Shown one piece after another: positions 16,789 to 24,830 of a stretch of 64,000 nt of DNA (position 1 is the first letter of the stretch; the number at the start of each line of letters is the position of its first letter). Source of the stretch: Paenibacillus sp. YN15 (GTDB lineage Bacteria > Bacillota > Bacilli > Paenibacillales > NBRC-103111); contig NZ_QMFA01000006.1 in NCBI RefSeq assembly GCF_003285005.1, positions 62,001-126,000 of the forward strand. The letters are read 5' to 3'. The position numbers and the translations under genes were made by a program. Below the pieces are notes generated by a model. The model was not told the origin of the DNA. It did not search any database and saw only the letters and a program-made list of their open reading frames with translations.

Positions 16789-17715
16789 ATGAGACAAAAG
16801 CGCAGAAGTGGAATCTTACGGTATATGGGATGGGCGCTTAGCTTGGCGGCCGGATGCGGATTGGTTGTTGCAGGATTGTGGCAGCTTGGAATTATCGAGA
16901 TTGCCGAACCGGCGGGCTTGCCGTCATGGCTGTCCAAAGAAACTGCATCCCCGAAGCCTACAGATGCGGCCAACGCCAGCATACAGCCATCGCCTGCTCC
17001 TACAAAGGACGCCCAAGCACAGCCCGCTGCTCCAACTGCCGCTCCCGATACGGGGAAAAGCGCAACCGGCGACCAATTGCTGGTTCAATCCACTAACACT
17101 GCAACAGCAAGTGATGGAGCGAAAGCCTGGCTGGATGAGCTGGCCAAAGTGACACTCAAGCCGAATGAATTGTTTTCACTGGATGCATGGGTCAAAAACA
17201 CAGTTGCTTCAGCCAAGCTGGAGCTGAAGCAGGATGAGATTTCTCAAATTGCAGGATTGTTGTACGAAACAGCGTTAAGGGCGGGTTTAACAATTGGCGA
17301 GCGGCATATCCATCAGGAGCTGCCGGCATATGCAACGGCGGGTTATGATGTGGCCTATCAGGATGGCAAGGATCTGACCCTGTTTAATCCCAACAAGTTT
17401 GCGATGCAGGTTGGAGTCACCTTATCCGGAAGCTACCCCATTGTGTATCTCAAAGGAAATCCGGACACAAAGTGGACTCCCGTCAATCTGGAGGTTGTTC
17501 AGGAGCCTTTTCAGGCCGAAAAGGTGGAATTGGTTGACTTTAATCTGGGTGCCGGAAAAGGAGAAGCAACACAGCAGGAAGGGAAACCGGGATTGCTGGT
17601 TCAGGTCAAAGCCAAGGAAGGCGATATTGTTCACGTCGTGGCGAAAGATTATTATGCTCCTCTTCCCAAAGTTGTGGCACGCGGGCCAACTGCCGAGGAA
17701 ATGAAGGCCCGCTAA
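16789..17715 (+). CDS. membrane-anchored VanW-like protein
   Basis: A 308-residue protein with a short basic N-terminus, one transmembrane segment (about residues 13-33), a Ser/Thr/Pro/Ala-rich linker to about residue 105, and an extracellular domain. The segment LKPNELFSLD, then IAGLLYETALRAGLTIGERH and ATAGYDVAY match the order of motifs in the VanW family (PGE-FSFN, Q-STLYNA-AGL-I-ERH, Y-G-DA), though the domain is diverged and lacks the usual GGGVCQ cysteine. ATG 16789 has AAAGGA upstream. It heads the pilus operon, so a role in the cell wall around the pilus machine is plausible but unproven. Confidence 0.65.
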   Translation: MRQKRRSGILRYMGWALSLAAGCGLVVAGLWQLGIIEIAEPAGLPSWLSKETASPKPTDAANASIQPSPAPTKDAQAQPAAPTAAPDTGKSATGDQLLVQSTNTATASDGAKAWLDELAKVTLKPNELFSLDAWVKNTVASAKLELKQDEISQIAGLLYETALRAGLTIGERHIHQELPAYATAGYDVAYQDGKDLTLFNPNKFAMQVGVTLSGSYPIVYLKGNPDTKWTPVNLEVVQEPFQAEKVELVDFNLGAGKGEATQQEGKPGLLVQVKAKEGDIVHVVAKDYYAPLPKVVARGPTAEEMKAR

Positions 17716-17762
17716 TGGGGATGAGAACGGATATTCTCTTGATGAAAGGAGAGAGGTTCTGA

Positions 17763-19487
17763 ATGAGAATTGGTGAATTGCTGGTTATGAACGGGCTAAT
17801 CACCGAGGAGCAGTTGGAGCAGGGCTTGAAGCAGCAGGTCCACACCAAAAAGAAGTTCGGAGAAATCCTGATTGAACAAAACCTCATCTCCGAGCGCCAA
17901 CTGGTTGAGGCGTTGGAATTCCAACTTGGATTCCCTGTTGTCAATATATTTGAAACACCGCTTGATATTACCGCTGTGCAAATGATTTCCGAGGCGTTGG
18001 CCCGCAAGCACTGTGTCATTCCAATCGAGAAAAGAAACGGGAAAATCAAGGTTGCCATGAGTGATCCCCTCAATTATGACGCCATTGAGGAAATCCGGAT
18101 GGCCACGGGAATGAGCGTTCAACCCTTGATCGCAGTCCGCTCCGAGGTGGAGCAGGCCATCACCCGAAATTACGGGATGAAGGAATCCGTAGATGAGCTG
18201 ATGGAGGATTTAACCAAGCTGGAGGGCAAGGATGAGGAGCAGGAGGCCCAGGATCAGGGTTCGCCCATCGTTAAGCTGGTCAATCAAATTATTCAATCGG
18301 CCGTTCAGCAGAAAGCCAGCGATATTCATATTGACCCCCAGGAAAAACAGATCATTGTAAAGTACCGGATAGACGGTGTGCTCAGAACGGAGAAGGCCTT
18401 GGCCAAGAGCATGCAGGGTGTGCTTACGGCAAGAATGAAGATTATCGCCAAGCTGAATATTGCCGAGAGAAGATTGCCCCAGGACGGACGGATTCAGATG
18501 CAGGTTGACAACCGCAGAATCGATATACGGATGTCCACCCTGCCTACGGTGCATGGCGAAAGCATTGTGCTCCGGATACTGGATCAATCGGCAGGGCTGA
18601 AGAAGGTTTCGGAATTGGGCTTAAGCGAGTCCAACCAGAAGGTATTTGAACGGATGGTCCGGAAGCCTAACGGGATTGTGTTGATCACAGGCCCTACGGG
18701 AAGCGGTAAAACCTCCACATTGTACTCTGCACTCAGCGAACTCAACACCGACAGTGTGAAAATAGTCACGACCGAAGACCCCGTGGAGTACCGGATGCCG
18801 GGGATTACTCAGGTGCAGGTCAACAGCCAAATCGGACTTACCTTTGCGGCCAGTCTCCGGTCCATTCTCCGCCAAGACCCCAATATCGTCATGGTGGGCG
18901 AAATCCGGGATTCGGAAACGGCGGAAATTGCGGTGCGCGCCTCCCTTACGGGGCATATGGTTTTGAGCACCATTCACACCAACAGCGCTGTCAGCACCAT
19001 AAGCCGGTTAATCGATATGGGGATTGATCCTTATCTAATTGCTTCTTCGTTATCCTGCATTGTCGCCCAGCGCCTGGTGCGCCGGGTATGCCGGGAGTGC
19101 AGTGAAAGCGTTCCCGCCAGAGAGGACGAACGGAAGCTGCTGCAAACCTACGGTTTGATCGGCACAGATAATCAAAAGCTGGCAGAGGCTGTGGGAGTGG
19201 GCTTCTTCCGCAGAGAGCCGACTGAGCCGCCGCCTGTTATGCTGACCCGGGGCCGGGGATGTGGAGCCTGCAACAAAACCGGCTATAGCGGACGGCTGGC
19301 TGTTCATGAGGTGCTGGCAGTAGATGAGCCTCTCCGCAGATTAATTGCCCAGAACAGGCCTGTTAATGAGATAGAGGCCCATTTGGCGGAAACCGGCTAC
19401 AAAACCATGATGTATGATGGCCTCTGGAAGGTAAAAAATGGACAAACCACGACGGAAGAGGTACTGAAGGCTGTATCTGATGAATAA
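17763..19487 (+). CDS. pilB: type IV pilus extension ATPase PilB, with MshEN-type N-terminus
   Basis: Cytoplasmic hexameric motor that drives pilin assembly. The N-terminal 54 residues carry two tandem 24-residue motifs, RIGELLVMNGLI and FGEILIEQNLIS, with a five-residue spacer and trailing glutamines. This is the layout of MshEN cyclic-di-GMP-binding domains. The core has Walker A GPTGSGKTS (about residue 310), the Asp box EDPVEY, Walker B ILRQDPNIVMVGEIRD and the His box TGHMVLSTIHTN. A tetracysteine zinc site follows (CREC and CGAC, about residues 448-500). The 574-residue length is normal. It starts the core pil genes after the VanW-like gene. Confidence 0.95.
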   Translation: MRIGELLVMNGLITEEQLEQGLKQQVHTKKKFGEILIEQNLISERQLVEALEFQLGFPVVNIFETPLDITAVQMISEALARKHCVIPIEKRNGKIKVAMSDPLNYDAIEEIRMATGMSVQPLIAVRSEVEQAITRNYGMKESVDELMEDLTKLEGKDEEQEAQDQGSPIVKLVNQIIQSAVQQKASDIHIDPQEKQIIVKYRIDGVLRTEKALAKSMQGVLTARMKIIAKLNIAERRLPQDGRIQMQVDNRRIDIRMSTLPTVHGESIVLRILDQSAGLKKVSELGLSESNQKVFERMVRKPNGIVLITGPTGSGKTSTLYSALSELNTDSVKIVTTEDPVEYRMPGITQVQVNSQIGLTFAASLRSILRQDPNIVMVGEIRDSETAEIAVRASLTGHMVLSTIHTNSAVSTISRLIDMGIDPYLIASSLSCIVAQRLVRRVCRECSESVPAREDERKLLQTYGLIGTDNQKLAEAVGVGFFRREPTEPPPVMLTRGRGCGACNKTGYSGRLAVHEVLAVDEPLRRLIAQNRPVNEIEAHLAETGYKTMMYDGLWKVKNGQTTTEEVLKAVSDE

Positions 19488-19507
19488 GAACGGGAGGAAT
19501 GCCGGCA

Positions 19508-20719
19508 ATGCCTAATTTTGCATATGAGGCCGTGAATGACTCCGGAAAAAAAGTAAAAGGCATCGTTCGTGCTCTAAATAAGCAGACAGCCATTACAGAA
19601 CTGCGGAGCAAGGGTTTGATCATCCGCAGTGTCCAGGAGAAAGCAGCCACCATCATGGATGCCGAAATCAATATAGGCAAATCGGTAAAATTAGAGGACT
19701 TTGTCATCTTTTGCCGCCAATTTGCCACACTGATCCGCTCTGGCATTCAAATTGACCAGGCTTTGGGCATATTGGAAAACCAATCTACCGCCAAACGGCT
19801 GAAGCTGGCTATAGGCGATGTATCGGATCAAATCCGCAACGGACATAACCTGTCCAAGGCGATGGGCGATCATCCAAAGATTTTCCCCAGCATGTTCGTA
19901 AATATGGTTGCCTCCGGCGAAACCGGCGGTAATCTGGACGAAGTGCTGGACCGGATGGCGGATCATTATGAGAAGGAGCATAAGACGGTACAGAAGGTTA
20001 AATCGGCCATGACGTATCCGATTGTTGTGCTCATCATTGCCATCATCGTTGTCATTTTCCTTCTGATCAAGATTGTGCCCACATTCGCCGGTATGTTTGC
20101 CGATCAAGGGGCGACTTTGCCCTGGATTACCCGCTTCGTTATGGGAGCAAGCAATGCGGTTGTAGATTACTGGTGGGTATTCCTGATTCTGATTGTGGGC
20201 GCCGTATTCATTATTAGGAGCGTTCTGGCAACTGAAGAGGGCAAAATGCTCAGGGACAAGCTGAAATTCAAAATTCCCATCTTCGGTAGCATTCTGAAAA
20301 AGTCGGCCATTGCACGAATTGCCAGAACCATGTCCTCCCTGTTTATGGGCGCTGTCCCCATTCTCCAGATTCTGGAGGTTACGGAGCAGGTCGTAGGCAA
20401 CAAGGTACTGGGAGTGGTGCTGAAGGAAGCCAGAGGCAGCCTGCAGCAAGGGAAGCTGCTGTCCGAACCTTTTACCCGCAGCGGATTATTCCCTCCCATG
20501 GTGACGCAGATGCTTATCATTGGTGAGGAAACCGGGCAGGTAGATAAAATGCTGTCGAAGGTTGCGGATTTTTATGAAACGGATGTGGATCAAAGCGTTG
20601 ATCGGCTAAAATCCGTCATTGAGCCGCTGATGCTGCTTATTGTCGGAGCTATTGTAGGAATCATTGTCGCGGCGATTATGTCGCCGATGTTCAAGATGTA
20701 TGACAATATGTTGAATTAA
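19508..20719 (+). CDS. pilC: type IV pilus inner membrane platform protein PilC
   Basis: Membrane platform of the pilus assembly machine (T2SSF domains). It has 403 residues with two homologous cytoplasmic helical domains, VKLEDFVIFCRQFATLIRSG and the second repeat SAIARIARTMSSLFMGAVPI, and three transmembrane segments (about 165-195, 215-235, 370-395). ATG 19508 is chosen over ATG 19499, because GGGAGGA at 19492-19498 touches the earlier codon and has proper spacing to the later one. Confidence 0.94.
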   Translation: MPNFAYEAVNDSGKKVKGIVRALNKQTAITELRSKGLIIRSVQEKAATIMDAEINIGKSVKLEDFVIFCRQFATLIRSGIQIDQALGILENQSTAKRLKLAIGDVSDQIRNGHNLSKAMGDHPKIFPSMFVNMVASGETGGNLDEVLDRMADHYEKEHKTVQKVKSAMTYPIVVLIIAIIVVIFLLIKIVPTFAGMFADQGATLPWITRFVMGASNAVVDYWWVFLILIVGAVFIIRSVLATEEGKMLRDKLKFKIPIFGSILKKSAIARIARTMSSLFMGAVPILQILEVTEQVVGNKVLGVVLKEARGSLQQGKLLSEPFTRSGLFPPMVTQMLIIGEETGQVDKMLSKVADFYETDVDQSVDRLKSVIEPLMLLIVGAIVGIIVAAIMSPMFKMYDNMLN

Positions 20720-20760
20720 GTCGAAGAATAGCTTGCCGCGAAGGGGGGTGAAACAAAAAA

Positions 20761-21348
20761 ATGCATGGTCTTAGCTGTTTAATGCAATCCGAAGGCTCAC
20801 AACAAATAATGAATGGGAGTGTGGAAGTAGAAATGACAGGAGTTCAGAGGCTGGTTAGAGGGTTTCAGTTGCCGCAATTTTCCTTAAAGAAGCTGCACAA
20901 GAATGAAAAGGGGTTGACCTTGATTGAGTTATTGGCGGTTATCGTCATTCTGGCAATTATCGCTGCCATTGCCGTGCCGTCCATCACAGGTATCATCGGC
21001 AAAACCAAGAAGGAATCCCACCGTGCCAATGCTCAATTGATTATTGATGGAGCCCGCTACAAGATTACCGTGGAGGATTTTAAAGCCAACGAAGGTGATG
21101 ATCAAAAAATTACTCTGAAAGATATTGTGGATGACGGATTCTTGGAGAAGAACCCTGTAGATCCCCAAGGTAACGGTACTGATAAGTATGATGAAACAAA
21201 TTCATTCGTTCTTGTTAAGAAAAATGCCACAAACGCCAACAAACTTGATTACTATATCACACTGAAGAGTAATGGCGGCGCAAAAACCTATTTTGACGGA
21301 GTTAAAGAAGATACTATAAAGACCGCTCCAATTGGACCAACACCATAA
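20761..21348 (+). CDS. pilA: type IV major prepilin PilA
   Basis: Prepilin with the class III signal NEKG-LTLIELLAVIVIL: cleavage after Gly51 by prepilin peptidase, Glu at mature position 5, then a long hydrophobic helix. The mature pilin would have 144 residues with no cysteine and a Pro-rich end. The strong site AAGGGGGGTG supports ATG 20761, which makes the leader 51 residues long; most prepilin leaders are 5-25. An internal ATG at 20833 (MTGVQRL) has a weaker GGAAG and would give a 27-residue leader. It lies between the assembly genes pilC and pilM, with a hairpin downstream that may favour high pilA expression. Confidence 0.9.
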   Translation: MHGLSCLMQSEGSQQIMNGSVEVEMTGVQRLVRGFQLPQFSLKKLHKNEKGLTLIELLAVIVILAIIAAIAVPSITGIIGKTKKESHRANAQLIIDGARYKITVEDFKANEGDDQKITLKDIVDDGFLEKNPVDPQGNGTDKYDETNSFVLVKKNATNANKLDYYITLKSNGGAKTYFDGVKEDTIKTAPIGPTP

Positions 21349-21389
21349 CCATCACCATCAACACCGTAACTTTTATCCTAACAAGGCAT

Positions 21390-21417
21390 CCCGCAGCCTA
21401 CCACCCCTGGCTGCGGG
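21390..21417 (+). other. strong hairpin between pilA and pilM
   Basis: CCCGCAGCC (21390-21398) pairs perfectly with GGCTGCGGG (21409-21417) across a 10-base loop. No T tract follows, so it is more likely an mRNA-stabilising or attenuating structure than a full terminator. Its position fits a need for more pilin than assembly protein. Confidence 0.6.
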
Positions 21418-21458
21418 CTTGCCTCCTGATATATACGACACAGAGAGGAGCCGGCTGC

Positions 21459-22457
21459 ATGTTCGGACTCAAACGCAAAAAAGCCGCATACGGCATGCAT
21501 ATTACAGATCTCCAAATCAAGCTGGTCGAAATCGAAAGCAGTTCCCAGCAGCTCGACGTGCTGCAGCGGCATATCATCGCACTTGACGAGGGGAGCATAC
21601 GGAATGGAAAACTATTGGACGAGGAGTCCGTTATTCATAAATTAACCCATCTTGTGAAGGCTCATGGGCTTCATGGCATGCCGGTTCATCTTACCATTCC
21701 CACATCGAATGTTATATTGCGAAAATCCGTGTTTCCGACTCTGAAGGACCAGGAGCTGCGCAATATGATTGATGTGGAGCTGAACGGAGGGTCCCAAATC
21801 CCGTTCAAGAACCCGGTATTTGACTTCATGCGCCTTGGCCAGGCGCCGACAGAAGCGGCGGCAGCCCAAGAGGGTGAAGGAAAAAAAGGCAAAGCGGCGA
21901 AGCAGGAGTCTGTACTCGTATTCGCGACTCCCCTGGATGTGGTGCAGGGGTATTCCTCCCTTGTGCAGAAATCCGGCTTTAATCCTGTCTCCGTAGATAT
22001 TGCCCCCTTGGCCATACTTCGCATTCTTGTTAAGCAGCAGCAATTGACGGGGAATTTCCTGCCGAAGACATTCATGTTTCTGCAAGTGGAGCCCGACTAT
22101 GCGGATGTCAGTATTTTTGTTCAGGGAGTTCCGGTTTTCATGCGTACCATTCAGATGAATATCGGCTATCTCATGGATTCCGGCAGTGAAAAGATCGATG
22201 CTTACGGCAGAAACCTGTCCATGGAGCTTGGGCGGATTCTGAGCTATTTCAAATATAGTGTTTCTTCGGAGCAGGAGGAAGTGGACCGCATCTACCTGAT
22301 CGGTGATGCAGAATGGACGGCGGCATTGCCTGGCCTGCTGGAGAGCTCCTTCTCCGGCGAACTTGCTGTATTTCCGTTGGAGCGGGTGCTGCGAGCCAAT
22401 GACTTGGCCTTTCACGCCTATACCGTGCCGCTGGGACTTGCTATGAAAGGGGTGTAG
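21459..22457 (+). CDS. pilM: type IV pilus assembly protein PilM
   Basis: An actin-like cytoplasmic protein that binds the N-terminus of PilN and links the ATPases to the membrane complex. The 332 residues show the typical start (MFGLKRKK, then a new fold beginning AYGMHITDLQIKLVEI), the segment VHLTIPTSNVILRKSVFP and the later DIAPLAILRILV. A low-complexity insert (EAAAAQEGEGKKGKAAKQ, about residues 133-150) is unusual. GAGAGGAG precedes the ATG. pilN follows two bases after the stop. Confidence 0.88.
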   Translation: MFGLKRKKAAYGMHITDLQIKLVEIESSSQQLDVLQRHIIALDEGSIRNGKLLDEESVIHKLTHLVKAHGLHGMPVHLTIPTSNVILRKSVFPTLKDQELRNMIDVELNGGSQIPFKNPVFDFMRLGQAPTEAAAAQEGEGKKGKAAKQESVLVFATPLDVVQGYSSLVQKSGFNPVSVDIAPLAILRILVKQQQLTGNFLPKTFMFLQVEPDYADVSIFVQGVPVFMRTIQMNIGYLMDSGSEKIDAYGRNLSMELGRILSYFKYSVSSEQEEVDRIYLIGDAEWTAALPGLLESSFSGELAVFPLERVLRANDLAFHAYTVPLGLAMKGV

Positions 22458-22459
22458 TC

Positions 22460-23068
22460 ATGAATCTGCCGATTGAGAAGCTTCAGCCCATTGAAATTAA
22501 TCTCCTCCAAAAGACGGAAGCCTATGAAAAAAGGAGAGAACACCTTTTTCCCGCTCTGATGCTGGCGGTTGTACTGGCAGGTGGCGGATTAACCGCCTGG
22601 TTGTGGATGGATGCCAGAGGCGGTCTGGCGGATGCCAAGGAGGAGCTTGCAGCGGTGAATAAGCAAATCGAAGCGGCCAACGCAAAGCTGAAGAGCTCGC
22701 CTAACATGGCAAGCCTTGCTGATTTCCTGCCCTTGTCCGACCAGATCAGAAGCGCCCGTCCCTACTCCGCCGACATTCTGGATAAGCTGGGCAAGCTGGT
22801 TCCGAATGACAGCAATCTAAACGCTGTATCCTTTGATGACAAGCAAGCAGTCAAGGTAACCGGATTGTTCAGCACAACGGAAAGCGTCATTTCCTTCATG
22901 CAGGCCTTGAAGTCGGACCCTGCGTTTACCTATGTAGGGATGAGCGGAATCACCAAGGTGCAGCCGGAGAAAAAGGATGCGGCCGACGAAGCAGAGCTGC
23001 CCTTGGCTGCGGTTCAAGCTACCTTTGATTTGAAATACAATGGCAATCTGCCGCAGAAGAAAGGGTGA
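22460..23068 (+). CDS. pilN: type IV pilus assembly protein PilN
   Basis: A 202-residue bitopic membrane protein. The cytoplasmic N-terminus EKLQPIEINLLQKTE contains the INLL motif that inserts into PilM. One transmembrane segment (about residues 30-50) is followed by an extracellular coiled coil (ADAKEELAAVNKQIEAANAK) and a ferredoxin-like fold. It starts with GGGGTG upstream and is packed directly behind pilM. Confidence 0.88.
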   Translation: MNLPIEKLQPIEINLLQKTEAYEKRREHLFPALMLAVVLAGGGLTAWLWMDARGGLADAKEELAAVNKQIEAANAKLKSSPNMASLADFLPLSDQIRSARPYSADILDKLGKLVPNDSNLNAVSFDDKQAVKVTGLFSTTESVISFMQALKSDPAFTYVGMSGITKVQPEKKDAADEAELPLAAVQATFDLKYNGNLPQKKG

Positions 23069-23075
23069 ATGCAGC

Positions 23076-23747
23076 ATGAGTTTAACATCCAAATCCAAGG
23101 GGCAGTGGTTCCTGCTGCTGCTCATCCCGCTTGTGCTGGCGGCTGTCTATATGTATGCGGTCAAATCCGTCAAAGAGGAGCGCACCGCAGTTCAGCAGGA
23201 CCTTCAAAGCAAACAAAAGGAACTGAAGGCGCTGCAAACCAAGCTGGAAGGGAACAGCTCATTTGGCGGCAAGGACAGAGTGGTGCTGGATCAGGTCCGC
23301 AGCAGTGTGCCGGAGGCTCCTTATGTGGAGGAATTGATCCGGGATTTCCGCATGCTGGAGGTCACAAGCGGTTTGAAGATGGATAACTACAATATCCAGA
23401 TAGTCAATACAGCTGCAGCCGCTGCGGCCGGTGCAGAACAGACGCAAGCGTCTGCATGGTCTGCGCTGGCTCTTCCCATTAAGATGACTGCAACAATGAA
23501 GGGAAGCTATCCGCAAATCTACAGGCTGTTAAGCGAGTTGAAGACAGCCAAGCGGATTATCCAGGTGGAGAACATCAACTTTACAATGCAGACTGCTTTT
23601 CCTGTAAAGCTGAATGCCCCCAAGCAGGAAATCACCACCACCATTTCCTTCGTCGCCTATTATGCGCCCGGGCTTAGCCAGTTCTATAAACAGGCCGTAC
23701 CGACGGATTATGCACAGCCGGCAGGCCGAACCAATCCAATCTATTAA
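23076..23747 (+). CDS. pilO: type IV pilus assembly protein PilO
   Basis: A 223-residue partner of PilN with a short cytoplasmic start, one transmembrane segment (about residues 9-28), a coiled coil (VKEERTAVQQDLQSKQKELK) and a C-terminal globular part in which GSYPQIYRLLSELKTAKRII matches PilO proteins. ATG 23076 has AAAGGG upstream; the longer frame overlaps pilN without a ribosome binding site. No PilP or PilQ gene follows, as expected without an outer membrane. Confidence 0.85.
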   Translation: MSLTSKSKGQWFLLLLIPLVLAAVYMYAVKSVKEERTAVQQDLQSKQKELKALQTKLEGNSSFGGKDRVVLDQVRSSVPEAPYVEELIRDFRMLEVTSGLKMDNYNIQIVNTAAAAAAGAEQTQASAWSALALPIKMTATMKGSYPQIYRLLSELKTAKRIIQVENINFTMQTAFPVKLNAPKQEITTTISFVAYYAPGLSQFYKQAVPTDYAQPAGRTNPIY

Positions 23748-23767
23748 GAATTGGGGTGAACATACAT

Positions 23768-24829
23768 ATGGAGCAATCCACCGTGAAGGAGTTGACCATG
23801 AAGAACCTGCTGGAGTGGTCTTATTCATCCAAGGCGTCGGACTTGCATATTAACGCAGGCACAGAGCCCTTAATGCGCCTGAACGGCACTCTGGTTAAAG
23901 TAGTGGATAATGTGCTTGGCCCGGCAGATACACTCCGGATGGCCAAAGAGGTCATGAGCAATGAACAGCTGGAGCAGCTGAACAAGAAGGGGGAGGTGGA
24001 CTTTTCCTTCGCTCTTCCCGGGCTGTGCCGCTACCGGGTGAACGTGTTCCGGCAGAAGCGGAATATTAATATGGCCTTCCGCGTTCTGTCCACCCAGGTT
24101 CCCAATATTGACAGCCTCAGTCTCCCCCATCTGGTCCGGGATCTGGCGGTTAAGCAGCAGGGACTGATTCTGGTAACGGGGCCAACGGGCAGCGGCAAAT
24201 CCACTACGTTGGCCGCGATTATCGACTATATTAATGAAACCCAGCAGAAGCATATTATTACGCTGGAGGACCCTATCGAGTATGTGCATCAGAGCAAGCG
24301 GTGTCTGGTGGCCCAGCGGGAGATCGGTATAGATACCCAATCCTTCTCCAATGGCTTGCGCGCCGCTTTGCGCCAGGACCCGGATGTCATTCTGGTGGGC
24401 GAAATGCGGGACCTGGAAACCATCCGTACGGCCATCACCGCAGCGGAAACGGGCCACTTGGTTCTGGGCACCCTTCATACCCCCGATGCACCCCAGACGG
24501 TTGACCGGATCATTGATGTTTTCCCTACGGAGCAGCAGCGCCAAATCCGGATTCAATTGGCTTCGGTGCTCATAGGGGTGTTCTCCCAGAGGCTGATTCC
24601 CCGGGTGGATAACAACGGGCGGGTTATGGCATTGGAGGTATTGTTGAATACCCCGGCTGTAGCCAACCTGATCCGGCAGGAGAAGATCTACCAGATCAAA
24701 TCCATTATCCAGACCAACCGGCAGTTGGGCATGCAAACCATGACCTCCAGCCTGCAGCAATTGGTTGCGGAGGGGTACATACATCCTTATGTGTTAAAAG
24801 AATATGATTCCAGTATAGGAGCTGACTAG
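23768..24829 (+). CDS. pilT: type IV pilus retraction ATPase PilT
   Basis: Motor for pilus retraction, needed for twitching. It has 353 residues with Walker A GPTGSGKST (about residue 138), Asp box LEDPIEYVH, Walker B LRQDPDVILVGEMRD and His box TGHLVLGTLHT, then VDRIIDVFP typical of PilT. The usual AIRNLIRE is replaced by VANLIRQEKIYQIKSII. ATG 23768 follows GGGGTG at 10 bases; GTG 23756 lies inside that site. Its presence means the pili are probably dynamic and not only adhesive. Confidence 0.94.
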   Translation: MEQSTVKELTMKNLLEWSYSSKASDLHINAGTEPLMRLNGTLVKVVDNVLGPADTLRMAKEVMSNEQLEQLNKKGEVDFSFALPGLCRYRVNVFRQKRNINMAFRVLSTQVPNIDSLSLPHLVRDLAVKQQGLILVTGPTGSGKSTTLAAIIDYINETQQKHIITLEDPIEYVHQSKRCLVAQREIGIDTQSFSNGLRAALRQDPDVILVGEMRDLETIRTAITAAETGHLVLGTLHTPDAPQTVDRIIDVFPTEQQRQIRIQLASVLIGVFSQRLIPRVDNNGRVMALEVLLNTPAVANLIRQEKIYQIKSIIQTNRQLGMQTMTSSLQQLVAEGYIHPYVLKEYDSSIGAD

Positions 24830-24830
24830 C

